Positions 15,880-24,385 of a stretch of 47,305 nt of DNA are shown piece by piece. The notes below the pieces were generated by a model. It ran no database searches. It saw only the letters and a program-made list of their open reading frames with translations, and was not told the DNA's origin. The position numbers were made by a program, and so were the translations under genes. How positions within the stretch are numbered: the stretch's first letter is position 1; the number at the start of each line of letters is the position of its first letter. This DNA is from JAJKJG01 sp036556825 (lineage in GTDB: Bacteria > Pseudomonadota > Alphaproteobacteria > Rhizobiales > Beijerinckiaceae), in assembly GCA_036556825.1 (NCBI GenBank), contig DATBIR010000231.1, positions 1 through 47,305 of the forward strand, read 5' to 3'.

Positions 15880-17262
15880 ATGCGCCCCACGCTCGTCCTT
15901 TTGATCGTCGGCCTGACGCCCCGGCATCTCGGGCATCACACCCCGAATCTGGAGCGCCTCGCCAGGGGAGGCGCCCTGCGCCCGCTCACGACCATTCTGC
16001 CGGCGGTGACCTGCAGCGTGCAGGCGACCTTCATGACCGGGCTCCTGCCGCGCGACCACGGTATCGTGGCGAATGGCTGGCTGTTTCGCGATCTCATGGA
16101 AATCTGGCTGTGGCGTCAGTCGAACAGGCTCGTGGCGGGGGAAAAGATCTGGGAGCAGGGCAGGGCGCGCGATCCGGCTTTCACCTGCGCCAACCTGTTC
16201 TGGTGGTACAACATGGGAGCGTCGCACGACGTCGGCGTGACGCCGCGCCCGGTCTACAAGGCCGACGGGCGCAAGCTGCCGGATTGCTACGCCACGCCGC
16301 CGCATCTGCGCGAGGAGCTGACCGCCAGGCTCGGCCCGTTCCCGCTATTCCAGTTCTGGGGGCCCGGCACGACGATCGTGGCGAGCCGCTGGATCGCCGA
16401 CGCGGCCCTCCACGTGATGGAAACCCGCGACCCCACGCTCACGCTCGCCTACCTGCCGCATCTCGATTACGACCTGCAGCGATTCGGCCCGGACGAGAGC
16501 CACCCGCGCGTGGCCGCATCCCTGGCCGAGATCGACGCGGTCGCCGGGGACCTGATCGCCTATGCGGAGCGGACCGAGCGGAGCGTGGTTGTGCTGTCCG
16601 AATACGGCATCACCGCCGTGGACCGGCCCGTGCATGTCAACCGCGTCCTCCGTGAGGCTGGCCTTCTCGTTGTGCGCGAGGAGGACGGGGGCGAGCTTCT
16701 CGATCCCGTCGAATCGTCGGCCTTTGCCGTCGCCGATCATCAGATCGCGCATGTCTACGTGGCGAAGCCCGAGCTCGTTGCGCCCGTTCGGCAGCTGCTG
16801 AGCGGGGTTGCAGGCGTCGCCGAAGTGCTGGACGGCGCCGGCAAAGCCGCGCACGGCCTCGACCACGGCCGCTCGGGCGAGCTCGTCGCCATCGCCGAGC
16901 CGCGCGCCTGGTTCACTTATTATTACTGGATCGACGATGCGCGGGCGCCGGATTTCGCCCGCACGGTCGAAATCCACCGCAAGCCCGGCTATGATCCGGT
17001 CGAGTTGTTCATCGATCCGCGATTGCGTGCGCCGAAGCTGGCAATCGGCGCCAGGCTGCTGAAGCGCAGGCTGGGCCTGCGCGCGCTGATGGACGTGATT
17101 CCTCTCGACGCCGGGCTCGTGAAAGGCTCGCATGGGCGCCTGTCGGAACGGGCGGAGGACGGCCCGCTGATCATCTCGTCCGAGGCGGCGCAATTGCCCG
17201 ACCGGCCGATTGCCGCGACGGAAGTGAAGACTCTTATCCTCGACCACGTGTTCAAGACTTGA
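15880..17262 (+). CDS. eboF: EboF, alkaline phosphatase-superfamily (nucleotide pyrophosphatase-like)
   Basis: This 460-residue protein resembles type I phosphodiesterases/nucleotide pyrophosphatases. It has HTPNLERLA at 20-28, LPAVTCSVQATFMTGLLP with candidate nucleophile Thr44, HGIVANGW about 60, FWWYNMG about 108, PRPVYKADGRKLPD, and LPHLDYDLQRFG about 197. Two expected metal-ligand motifs look altered: the strand-1 DGL is VGL and the usual DHG is EYG (about 247). I recall the first as normal for EboF-like proteins, so catalytic loss should not be assumed. The family would hydrolyse a phosphodiester or phosphoester, perhaps trimming an activated cyclitol. No clear signal peptide. It starts the plus-strand ebo unit. 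Confidence 0.86.
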   Translation: MRPTLVLLIVGLTPRHLGHHTPNLERLARGGALRPLTTILPAVTCSVQATFMTGLLPRDHGIVANGWLFRDLMEIWLWRQSNRLVAGEKIWEQGRARDPAFTCANLFWWYNMGASHDVGVTPRPVYKADGRKLPDCYATPPHLREELTARLGPFPLFQFWGPGTTIVASRWIADAALHVMETRDPTLTLAYLPHLDYDLQRFGPDESHPRVAASLAEIDAVAGDLIAYAERTERSVVVLSEYGITAVDRPVHVNRVLREAGLLVVREEDGGELLDPVESSAFAVADHQIAHVYVAKPELVAPVRQLLSGVAGVAEVLDGAGKAAHGLDHGRSGELVAIAEPRAWFTYYYWIDDARAPDFARTVEIHRKPGYDPVELFIDPRLRAPKLAIGARLLKRRLGLRALMDVIPLDAGLVKGSHGRLSERAEDGPLIISSEAAQLPDRPIAATEVKTLILDHVFKT

Positions 17263-17442
17263 GAATTCACTGCGGGATCAAGCACGCGTCTGCGCGCCGT
17301 CGGTTTCTGCACGCATTGCGGCTTTTCAAGCTTCGCCTTTTGCGCATAGACTTGGCTGTTCCGAACTGACTGATCCTCGACGAGAGCGAACGGTCCACCT
17401 CGACGAGGAGGCCAGGATCGGCAGTGAAGGGAGGATCCCACC

Positions 17443-18858
17443 ATGAAAAGCGGATGGCTTGCCGCCGTGAGCGCGGCGACAATGCTGACGGCTATGCCGG
17501 TGTCGGCGCAGCAGCTGCCAGGCTCGCCCGGGGAGGTGGCGCGCCCGGGCGGCACAATCCCCGGCGCGCAGAAGGTCACTTTGGTGAAGGTCGCCGACGG
17601 CTTCCGCGATCCTGTCGGCGTTTCCGTCGCCAATGACGGCTCCGGTCGCATCTTCGTCGTCGAGCGCGTGGGACGCGTGCGCATCGTCGACAAGGGCAAG
17701 GTCCTGGACGAACCCTTCCTCGACCTCACCAAGACCAACCCGCTCGGCAGCGAGGTGCAGACGGGCTTCGTCGAGCAGGGGCTCTGGTCGATCGCGTTCC
17801 ACCCGAGATTCAAGGAGAACGGCTACGTCTACGTCCATTATTCGTCGCTGCCGTTCAACGGCGCCTCGATCGTGGCGCGCTACACGGTCGACCGGGGGAG
17901 CCCGAACCGGGTCACGACCGAGCAGGCCAACAAGACCGTCAAGGTCCTGATGAACATCCCGCAGCCGTACTACAACCATTACGGCGGCATGATCGCCTTC
18001 GGTCCGGACGGCAAGCTGTATATCGGCAAAGGCGACGGCGGCTGGGAGGGCGATCCGCTCGATGCCGGCCAGCGCCTCGACACCCATCTCGGCAAGCTGT
18101 TGCGCATCGACGTCGATGGCGGCGACGACGTGCCGTATACGGTGCCCAAGGATAACCCGTTCGCGCAAGCCGACAAGCCGCAGATGATGTCCCTCTTCGG
18201 GGTCACCGAGGAGGGCTTCTCGAAGATCAAGATCGCCTCCCGGCCGGAGATCTGGGCTTACGGCCTGCGCAACCCCTACATGTTCCACTTCGACAAGAAG
18301 TCGGGCGACCTGTTCATCGCCGATGTCGGACAGAACCACTACGAGGAGATCAACTGGCAGCCGGCGTCGTCCAAGGGCGGCGAGAACTACGGCTGGAAGC
18401 ACAATCAGGCCTCTCATTGCCATCCGACGTCCGGGCCCGGCGAGAAATGCCCGATCGTCGGCGTGCTGCCGGTCGCCGAATACCCGCACCAGGAGCCCTA
18501 TCCGGGAGCCGAGAAGCTCAAGGACGGCTGGGGCTGCTCCGCACAGGCGCTCGGCGTCGCGAACTATGCCGGCATGGAAAAGACCTACGTCGTCGGCGAC
18601 TGGTGCTCCGGCCGGGTTTGGGGCGTCGCCTGGGACAACGGCGGCAAGAAGTGGCAGATGCAGGAATTCATGCAGACGGACCTGCAATTCACGGCCGGCC
18701 AGGTCGACGAGGACGGCACGATCCTGGCGGTGAACTGCTACTGCTTCTACACCGAGGATAAGGGCCCGACCGCGAACCCGCCGGGCGCGCTGTGGCGTCT
18801 CGTGCCGGCCGACAAGGTGCCGAGCGGCGCCGAGCAGGCGCGCATGGTCAAGAAATAA
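17443..18858 (+). CDS. Secreted PQQ-dependent sugar dehydrogenase (glucose/sorbosone type)
   Basis: This 471-residue protein has a signal peptide (MKSGWLAAVSAATMLTAMPVSAQQ, cleavage about residue 22) and a six-bladed beta-propeller of the GSDH family. Landmarks are GIADG-like VADGFRDPVGVSVANDGSG, EQGLWSIAFHPRF, GGMIAFGPDGKLYIGKGDGG, RIDVDGG, RPEIWAYGLRNPY and GENYGWK. These enzymes use PQQ and Ca2+ to oxidise aldoses or other polyols in the periplasm and pass electrons to cytochrome c or a mediator. A cytochrome c gene follows 91 bases downstream. A strong AGGGAGG lies about 8 bases before ATG 17443. It sits 180 bp after eboF, between eboF and eboB, so its substrate may be the Ebo cyclitol product. 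That link is inference. Confidence 0.88.
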   Translation: MKSGWLAAVSAATMLTAMPVSAQQLPGSPGEVARPGGTIPGAQKVTLVKVADGFRDPVGVSVANDGSGRIFVVERVGRVRIVDKGKVLDEPFLDLTKTNPLGSEVQTGFVEQGLWSIAFHPRFKENGYVYVHYSSLPFNGASIVARYTVDRGSPNRVTTEQANKTVKVLMNIPQPYYNHYGGMIAFGPDGKLYIGKGDGGWEGDPLDAGQRLDTHLGKLLRIDVDGGDDVPYTVPKDNPFAQADKPQMMSLFGVTEEGFSKIKIASRPEIWAYGLRNPYMFHFDKKSGDLFIADVGQNHYEEINWQPASSKGGENYGWKHNQASHCHPTSGPGEKCPIVGVLPVAEYPHQEPYPGAEKLKDGWGCSAQALGVANYAGMEKTYVVGDWCSGRVWGVAWDNGGKKWQMQEFMQTDLQFTAGQVDEDGTILAVNCYCFYTEDKGPTANPPGALWRLVPADKVPSGAEQARMVKK

Positions 18859-18867
18859 GAGTGGTAG

Positions 18868-18896
18868 GGGGCCGTCTCAAGCCGGGCGGCCCCTTT
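18868..18896 (+). terminator. Hairpin after the PQQ dehydrogenase gene
   Basis: GGGGCCG (18868-18874) pairs with CGGCCCC (18887-18893) around a 12-base loop, followed by TTT. The short U-run suggests partial termination or RNA 3'-end protection that would lower expression of the downstream cytochrome-eboB pair rather than fully separate it. Confidence 0.55.
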
Positions 18897-18949
18897 CGAA
18901 AGCTTCACTTCGTGATCACGTCTGGCGCGAGCGTCAGCAGGAGACGTTG

Positions 18950-19399
18950 ATGATTGGCGGACGGACGTGGATGTTGGCTGTGGCCCTTATCGGCCTGACT
19001 GCAGGCATGGTGCGGGCGGAAATCCAGTTCCGCCACGCGCTCGACGACTCGCCGCTCCAGGTCAAGCCGCAACCGGGCGAGGTCGAGACGGAGGCGGTCA
19101 AGACGTTCAAGGAAACCGGCGAGGATCCGTACAAGGGCAACGAGCAGGCGCTCGCCGAGGGCAAGATGCTCTACGCGGAGCATTGCCAGGCGTGCCACCT
19201 GCCCGACGGGTCGGGCCGCATCGGTCCGAGCCTGATCAGCGGCGATTGGATTCGCGAGCGCGCGGCCACGGACGTCGGCATGTTCGAGATCATCTATGGC
19301 GGCGCCTCGGGCGCCATGCAGTCCTTCGCACGCCGGGGACTGACACAGGACCAGATCCTGCGTATCATGGCCTATGTCAGGAGCTTGAAGAAGTCATGA
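18950..19399 (+). CDS. Periplasmic c-type cytochrome, cytochrome cL/XoxG-like
   Basis: This 149-residue protein has a signal peptide (residues 1-23, ending MVRA), one haem motif CQACH at 79-83 and a likely axial Met123 in GAMQSF. Flanking sequence FRHAL, TGEDPYKGNEQALAEGKMLY and GPSLISGDW...TDVGMFEIIYGGASGAM follows the pattern of cytochrome cL (MoxG/XoxG), the electron acceptors of PQQ methanol dehydrogenases. It is therefore the likely electron acceptor of the PQQ dehydrogenase just upstream. ATG 18950 has GGAG 8 bases before it and a TTG immediately upstream. Its stop overlaps the start of eboB (ATGA at 19396-19399), tying the redox pair directly to the ebo unit. Confidence 0.88.
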   Translation: MIGGRTWMLAVALIGLTAGMVRAEIQFRHALDDSPLQVKPQPGEVETEAVKTFKETGEDPYKGNEQALAEGKMLYAEHCQACHLPDGSGRIGPSLISGDWIRERAATDVGMFEIIYGGASGAMQSFARRGLTQDQILRIMAYVRSLKKS

Positions 19400-20532
19400 C
19401 CTCCGACACGGGCAACGGGGACGGCCGCGGCAACGGGCGTTTCGCCTGCGCGACTGCCGATCAACAGGGCGCGGAGGGCGTTGCCTGTCCGTGCTGCGGC
19501 GGAACCCTCACGGCGGCGACGCTCGAGACCCTTCTCGCGCAGGCGCGCGCCTACGAGAACGGAAAAGAAGGCAGCAAGCCGGACCGCACGGGCGCGTCGC
19601 TGCGCGCGGGCGCCATGATCATCGACCCGCACGCCCACATGATCTCGCGCACGACCGACGACTACGAGGCCATGGCCCGCGCCGGCGTCGTCGCGGTGAT
19701 CGAGCCGGCCTTCTGGCTCGGTCAGCCGCGCACCAGCGTCGAAACCTATATCGACTATCTCTCGATGATCACCGGCTTCGAGCGGTTCCGGGCCGGGCAA
19801 TTCGGCATCCGCCACTATTGCACGGTCGGGCTCAACCCAAAAGAAGCCAACAATGAGGCGCTAGCCGAGGCGGTGATGCAGGTCCTGCCGCGTTTCGCGC
19901 TGAAGGACGGTGTCGTCGCGGTCGGCGAACTCGGCTATGACGAGCAGACGCCGCTCGAGGACAAATACCTGCGCGCCCAGATCGAGCTTGCCAAGGAGTT
20001 CGAGCTGCCGATCATGATCCACACGCCGCATCGCGACAAGAAGCGCGGCACGCTGCGCACCATGGACGTGCTTGCGGAGCACGGCTTCGACCCGGGCCGC
20101 TGCGTGATCGATCATAACAACGAGGAAACCGTGCAGGAGGTCCTCGACCGCGGCTACTGGGTCGCGTTCTCGATCTACCCGAACACCAAGATGGGCAACG
20201 AGCGCATGACGGAGATCGTGCGCCGCTACGGGCCCGACCGGCTGATCGTCGACTCGGCCTGTGACTGGGGCGTCTCCGATCCGCTCGCGGTCCCGAAGAC
20301 GGCGCTGCTGATGGCGCAGCGCGGCATCGATCCGGAGGCGGTCCGCAAGGTCACCTACGCCAATGCGCTGGCGGTGTATGGGCTCAGCGGCCAGATGCCC
20401 GAGCAGGACTGGCTCGACCCGGCGCCGGTCGACCAGCGCACGATCTACGAGGGCAACTCGATCCTCCGCGGCGGACAGACCCCACACATCGGGATGCCGC
20501 GTCACGCAGGCGACGACTTGCGGATTTCTTGA
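19396..20532 (+). CDS. eboB: EboB, TatD-family metal-dependent hydrolase with N-terminal extension
   Basis: The catalytic part (residues about 74-378) is an amidohydrolase-fold TatD relative: DPHAH with the metal pair His79/His81, GELGYDEQTP, IMIHTPH, VIDHNNEE, and the final Asp in DSACDWG. EboB of ebo clusters is this family. The substrate is unknown. The start at 19396 overlaps the cytochrome stop as ATGA. It gives a 73-residue N-terminal extension containing a CPCCGG motif (31-36) and a short helix. The alternative start, ATG at 19615 (MIIDPHAHM), removes the extension. The overlap and the cysteine motif favour the longer form. It closes the plus-strand eboF-PQQ-cytochrome-eboB unit. Confidence 0.85.
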   Translation: MTSDTGNGDGRGNGRFACATADQQGAEGVACPCCGGTLTAATLETLLAQARAYENGKEGSKPDRTGASLRAGAMIIDPHAHMISRTTDDYEAMARAGVVAVIEPAFWLGQPRTSVETYIDYLSMITGFERFRAGQFGIRHYCTVGLNPKEANNEALAEAVMQVLPRFALKDGVVAVGELGYDEQTPLEDKYLRAQIELAKEFELPIMIHTPHRDKKRGTLRTMDVLAEHGFDPGRCVIDHNNEETVQEVLDRGYWVAFSIYPNTKMGNERMTEIVRRYGPDRLIVDSACDWGVSDPLAVPKTALLMAQRGIDPEAVRKVTYANALAVYGLSGQMPEQDWLDPAPVDQRTIYEGNSILRGGQTPHIGMPRHAGDDLRIS

Positions 20533-20584
20533 ACCGGTTCACCCAGCCGATGTGGCTGTCGGGTTGGGCGAGGGGAGGCTGCCT

Positions 20585-22048
20585 TCAGCCCTCCGACGCC
20601 TTGAAGGCCGTCACGTTGCTGCCAGGATCGTCGCTGTCGGCGACGCCGGGTCGCCGGCTCCGCTGGATCCTCGCGAGCTCGCGCTCGCTTTCGACACGGC
20701 CGCGGCGCGCCGTCTCAAGGGCGCCTTGGGCGAGGGCTCGTTCCGACTTCTCGCGCTGCAGATCTTCCCAGAGCTTCTTGTTGCGCGCCTCGAGCGCGCC
20801 GCGCTCCTCGTCGAACTTGCGCGTGAGCTGGTCGATGCGGTCGAGCAGCATGCCGGTGCGGTGATCGGCCCTCTGCAGCAGGCTGTCCTTGGCCGCGATG
20901 GCTTTGCCGAGCATGTCGCAGCGCTCGGTGAGCTCGGTGCGCAGCTCGTTGCTCTCGGTGGCAAGCGCCGACTGGCGCTCGAGGTCCTGATGGGCGGCTT
21001 CCAGGCGGCGCTCGAGCGTGTTCTTCTCGATCAGCGCGTCCTTGGCGATCCGCTCTGCTGATTTGAGCTCGTCGGTCTTGTCGCGCAGCTGCTCGCGGGC
21101 GTGGCTCAGGATCTTCTCCGTGACGCCCATGCGCGAGGTGATGCCCTCGACCTTCATCTCCAGCGCGGCGATCTCGACCCGCGAATTGGTGCGCTCGGTC
21201 TCGAGCTGCGCTTCCAGCTTCTTGCGCAGATTGTGCTCCGTCTCGAGCTTCGTCTGCAGCTCGGAGGCCAGGTCCTGAGCGGCCTCGTGCTGCTGCTCCA
21301 GCTCCGCATGGCGCGCCTCGAGGGTGCTCAGGCGGTGGCCCTGCTCGGTCGAGGTCGTGCGCAGCGTCTCGTTGTCGAATTGCAGGATTTCGAGGGTTTC
21401 GCGGGCCTCGGCGAGATCGCGTTCGAGGCGGGCGACGGCGGCGTCGGCCTGCTCGGCGTCACGCCGCACGGTCTGCAGCTCCTCGGATGTGGTCCGGGCC
21501 CGCTCCGTCTCGGCGCCCAGCTGCCGTTCAAGATCGGTGACCCGTTGCTCATGCTCCCTGAGCGCGACCTGCAGGCTGGCCGCCTGGGTTTCATGTTCAC
21601 GGATGACCTGGGTCGCGTCCTGGTGCTGGGTGGTGAGGGCAGCGAAGCTGTCGGACAGCTTCTCGTGGGCGATCTTGATGTCGCGCAGCTCGCGCCGAAG
21701 CTCGGCGGCGGTTTCGCGCTCGCGGGTTAAGGCTTCCTCGGTCTCGAGGAGCTTGGCCTGAACTTGAGGATAATCCGAGATCAAGGTCATCACCGGATCG
21801 ACGATCAAGGGGCCGAAATCTTCCTTCAGCCGTGCGATTTCGTCAATTCGGTCAAACACCTGGCTCAGCCCGACGCGGAGCATCTCGTTTCGTCGGCCGG
21901 TGGCGTCGAGAACCTCGCGTGCATCGCCCGGGCACGAGGCGGACGGCGAAACGGCGGCGCCGGGCGGATCGCGAAGCTCCTGCTGGTCCTGGGGATTCAG
22001 CTCCGTCGTCAGCGCAAGCTTCTTGATCGACCCCGACAGGTTGTCCAT
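20585..22048 (-). CDS. Crescentin-like coiled-coil protein
   Basis: This 487-residue protein is almost entirely heptad-patterned coiled coil from about residue 50 to 460. It has a short disordered N-terminus (MDNLSGSIKKLALTTELN) and a basic/disordered tail (RIQRSRRPG...). The segment MLRVGLSQVFDRIDEIARLKEDFGPLI at the start of the rod is similar to alphaproteobacterial proteins of the crescentin family, intermediate-filament-like elements that curve cells. An SMC-like role is unlikely because ATPase motifs are absent. ATG 22048 is chosen because a G-rich site (GGGGGCGG) stands just ahead of it. ATG 22093 in frame is the alternative. It faces eboB tail to tail. Confidence 0.65.
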   Translation of the reverse strand: MDNLSGSIKKLALTTELNPQDQQELRDPPGAAVSPSASCPGDAREVLDATGRRNEMLRVGLSQVFDRIDEIARLKEDFGPLIVDPVMTLISDYPQVQAKLLETEEALTRERETAAELRRELRDIKIAHEKLSDSFAALTTQHQDATQVIREHETQAASLQVALREHEQRVTDLERQLGAETERARTTSEELQTVRRDAEQADAAVARLERDLAEARETLEILQFDNETLRTTSTEQGHRLSTLEARHAELEQQHEAAQDLASELQTKLETEHNLRKKLEAQLETERTNSRVEIAALEMKVEGITSRMGVTEKILSHAREQLRDKTDELKSAERIAKDALIEKNTLERRLEAAHQDLERQSALATESNELRTELTERCDMLGKAIAAKDSLLQRADHRTGMLLDRIDQLTRKFDEERGALEARNKKLWEDLQREKSERALAQGALETARRGRVESERELARIQRSRRPGVADSDDPGSNVTAFKASEG

Positions 22049-22255
22049 GACGCCGCCCCCGATTTCTTTTGTGTCGAGTGTTGAGAGGCGCATGTCAGCA
22101 CCGTTTCGCGGACCCGACAATCGGAATCATGAGCCACACCGGCCGGGCTTTTGATTCGGGCCGCGAATTATGGTCGCAGGCAAAGTCAAGGCCGGTTACG
22201 AGCCGAGGCTCCGCCGTCCACAGCAATCGGCGGCGCAGCGGCCTTTCTCACGAAA

Positions 22256-24385
22256 TCAGCGGCCCAGGCGGATCACGTTTGAGGGCGGGGCCTGTCCGGC
22301 GACGCGCCGCACGCCCCTCAGCGCGGCCACGAGCTCCGCCTCCCGGAAGGGTTTCGAGAGGACGCGCAGGCCACGCGAGGAACCGGTCGCGAGGGCTTCG
22401 CTGTAGCCCGTCATCAGCAGGATCGGCAGGTCGGGCCGGCGCTGGTGCAGGCGGTCGGCGAGATCGAGGCCCGATAGCCCGCCTTCCATGACGATGTCGG
22501 AGAGCACGATGTCGAAGGCCTCGCCGCCCGCGACGAGGTCGAGCGCCGCGGCGGGGCCCTTCACCCACATCACCGCGTATCCGGCGGCCCTGAGCATGCC
22601 CTCCGTGATCTGCGCCACTTCGCGGTTGTCCTCGACCAGGAGGACACGGCCGCCCTCGTCCTTCTCGTCGGGCGTTTCGTCCGCCGGCGCCTGGGCCTGA
22701 ATGTGGACGCCGCGCGGCAGGAAGACCGTGAAGGTGCTGCCCTGGCCGAGCGTGCTCGCCACCGTCACCGCGCCGCCGGATTGCCGGACGAAGCCGTAGA
22801 CCTGGCTGAGCCCGAGTCCGGTGCCTTTGCCGGTCGCCTTGGTCGTGAAGAACGGCTCGAACAGGCGGCCGAGATGCTCGTCCGGAATGCCGATACCGGT
22901 ATCGCGGACAGTGATGGCGACGTAGTCGCCGACAAGACCGGTTCCTTCGTCGCGCCCTCTCTGCAGGGTGACGTTGCGCGCCGTGACCGTGAGCTTGCCG
23001 CCCGCCGGCATGGCGTCGCGCGCGTTCACCGCCAGGTTGATCAGGGCGACTTCAAGGGCGTTCGGGTCGGCGTGCACCGGCCATGTGTCCTCGGGCACCA
23101 GGACACCGATATGGATGTCGCCGCGGGCCGAGCCTTTGAGCAGCGTGACGAGATCGGCCATGCGGCTGCCGAGGTCGAAGCTGACCGGTTCATGGGTGCC
23201 GCGGCGGGCAAAGGCCAGCAGCTGACGCGTGATCGCCTTGCCGCGCTCGGCGGCGGACAGGATCGCGTCGGTAAGCCTCGCCGTGCTGTCGGCGTCGCCG
23301 CGCCGACGCTTCAGCGCTTCGGCGCTGCCCTGCATGATCATGAGGAGGTTGTTGAAGTCGTGGGCGACACCGCCGGTCATCCGCCCCAGCGCTTCGAGAT
23401 GCTGCGCGTCCGCGACGGCAGCTTTCTCGCGACGATCCAGACGGATTTCGCGGCCGAGCAGCCACAGGAAGGCCGACACCAGCATCAGGGTGAGGGCTGC
23501 CGCGCCGGCCATCAGCCACAGCGACTGCTGCACCGGCGCCAGATAGAGATCGCGCGGGATCGCGATATGGACCGACCAGTTCGAGTCCGGCAGGACGCGA
23601 TAGGCCGTGAGGATCGGTTGGCCTTCCGGGCCTGACCCTTCGTAGATGCCGCTCGGCGAGCGGACGCGCGCTTCGCGTGTCGATGCGCTGGCCAACTCCC
23701 CGACGCTCGACAAGGGACCCATGCGGCGCGCCACGACACGTCCCTCGCTGTCGATCACGCCACCCATCCAGGCTTCCGGAAGCGCGCCGGAGAAGAGCAC
23801 GTCATGCATCGCCGTCGGCTCGACGACGGCCGAGACGACGTGATTCACGGCGCCTCCGCGCGTCGCCGGCATGCGGATGGCGAAGGCCGGCCGGTTGCGG
23901 GGCCCCCGAAGCACGGGACCGATCACCGCCTGGCCGGTCTGCACGGCGCGCGCATGGCTGACTTGGTCGACGACCTTGCCGCCGGGGGAGCCGGCGACGG
24001 GCTCGGGAACGTCGAGAAGACGGTTGCCGTCGCGGTCGCTGAGCACGATCGCCGTCCAGGCGGGCTGGTCGCGCCGGACACGCCGTGCAAGCTCGGCGAA
24101 AGCCGCCTCATTGATCGGCATGTCGAGCAGCGTCGATTGCGCCAGCGCCCGCACCAGCTCGATCTGCGCCCTCAGCTCGCGCTCGAGCAGGATGCTGATG
24201 CGCTCGACATGCCCGAGCGCCTCGCGTTCGATGGCGTGCTGCTGATGCCGCAGCGAAACGATGCCAAGCGCCGCCGACAGCAGGACGAGCGGCAGCAGGG
24301 CGGCGACGATCAGCAGAGCGATGGGACGATGGCGGCGGATGGGCGAGGTCCCGGGCGGATTCGGAAGGGCTGGGCTAGCCGACAA
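22256..24385 (-). CDS. Membrane hybrid histidine kinase (sensor kinase plus receiver)
   Basis: About 709 residues. TM1 (IALLIVAALLPLVLLSAALG) and TM2 (SLWLMAGAAALTLMLVSAFLWLLG, about 300) bracket a periplasmic dCache-like sensor. A HisKA domain follows with the phospho-acceptor in GGVAHDFNNLL (about 343). Next is an HATPase_c domain with N box NLAVNARDAM, G1 DTGIGIP and G2 GKGTGLGLS, then a receiver with VLLVEDN, phospho-Asp in LSDIVM (about 630) and KPF. The signal is unknown and no partner regulator is adjacent. There is no ATG or GTG near the natural start. TTG 24385 (or TTG 24394), overlapping the end of uvrD by 11 bases, is the likely initiator, so the exact N-terminus is uncertain. Confidence 0.85.
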   Translation of the reverse strand: MSASPALPNPPGTSPIRRHRPIALLIVAALLPLVLLSAALGIVSLRHQQHAIEREALGHVERISILLERELRAQIELVRALAQSTLLDMPINEAAFAELARRVRRDQPAWTAIVLSDRDGNRLLDVPEPVAGSPGGKVVDQVSHARAVQTGQAVIGPVLRGPRNRPAFAIRMPATRGGAVNHVVSAVVEPTAMHDVLFSGALPEAWMGGVIDSEGRVVARRMGPLSSVGELASASTREARVRSPSGIYEGSGPEGQPILTAYRVLPDSNWSVHIAIPRDLYLAPVQQSLWLMAGAAALTLMLVSAFLWLLGREIRLDRREKAAVADAQHLEALGRMTGGVAHDFNNLLMIMQGSAEALKRRRGDADSTARLTDAILSAAERGKAITRQLLAFARRGTHEPVSFDLGSRMADLVTLLKGSARGDIHIGVLVPEDTWPVHADPNALEVALINLAVNARDAMPAGGKLTVTARNVTLQRGRDEGTGLVGDYVAITVRDTGIGIPDEHLGRLFEPFFTTKATGKGTGLGLSQVYGFVRQSGGAVTVASTLGQGSTFTVFLPRGVHIQAQAPADETPDEKDEGGRVLLVEDNREVAQITEGMLRAAGYAVMWVKGPAAALDLVAGGEAFDIVLSDIVMEGGLSGLDLADRLHQRRPDLPILLMTGYSEALATGSSRGLRVLSKPFREAELVAALRGVRRVAGQAPPSNVIRLGR

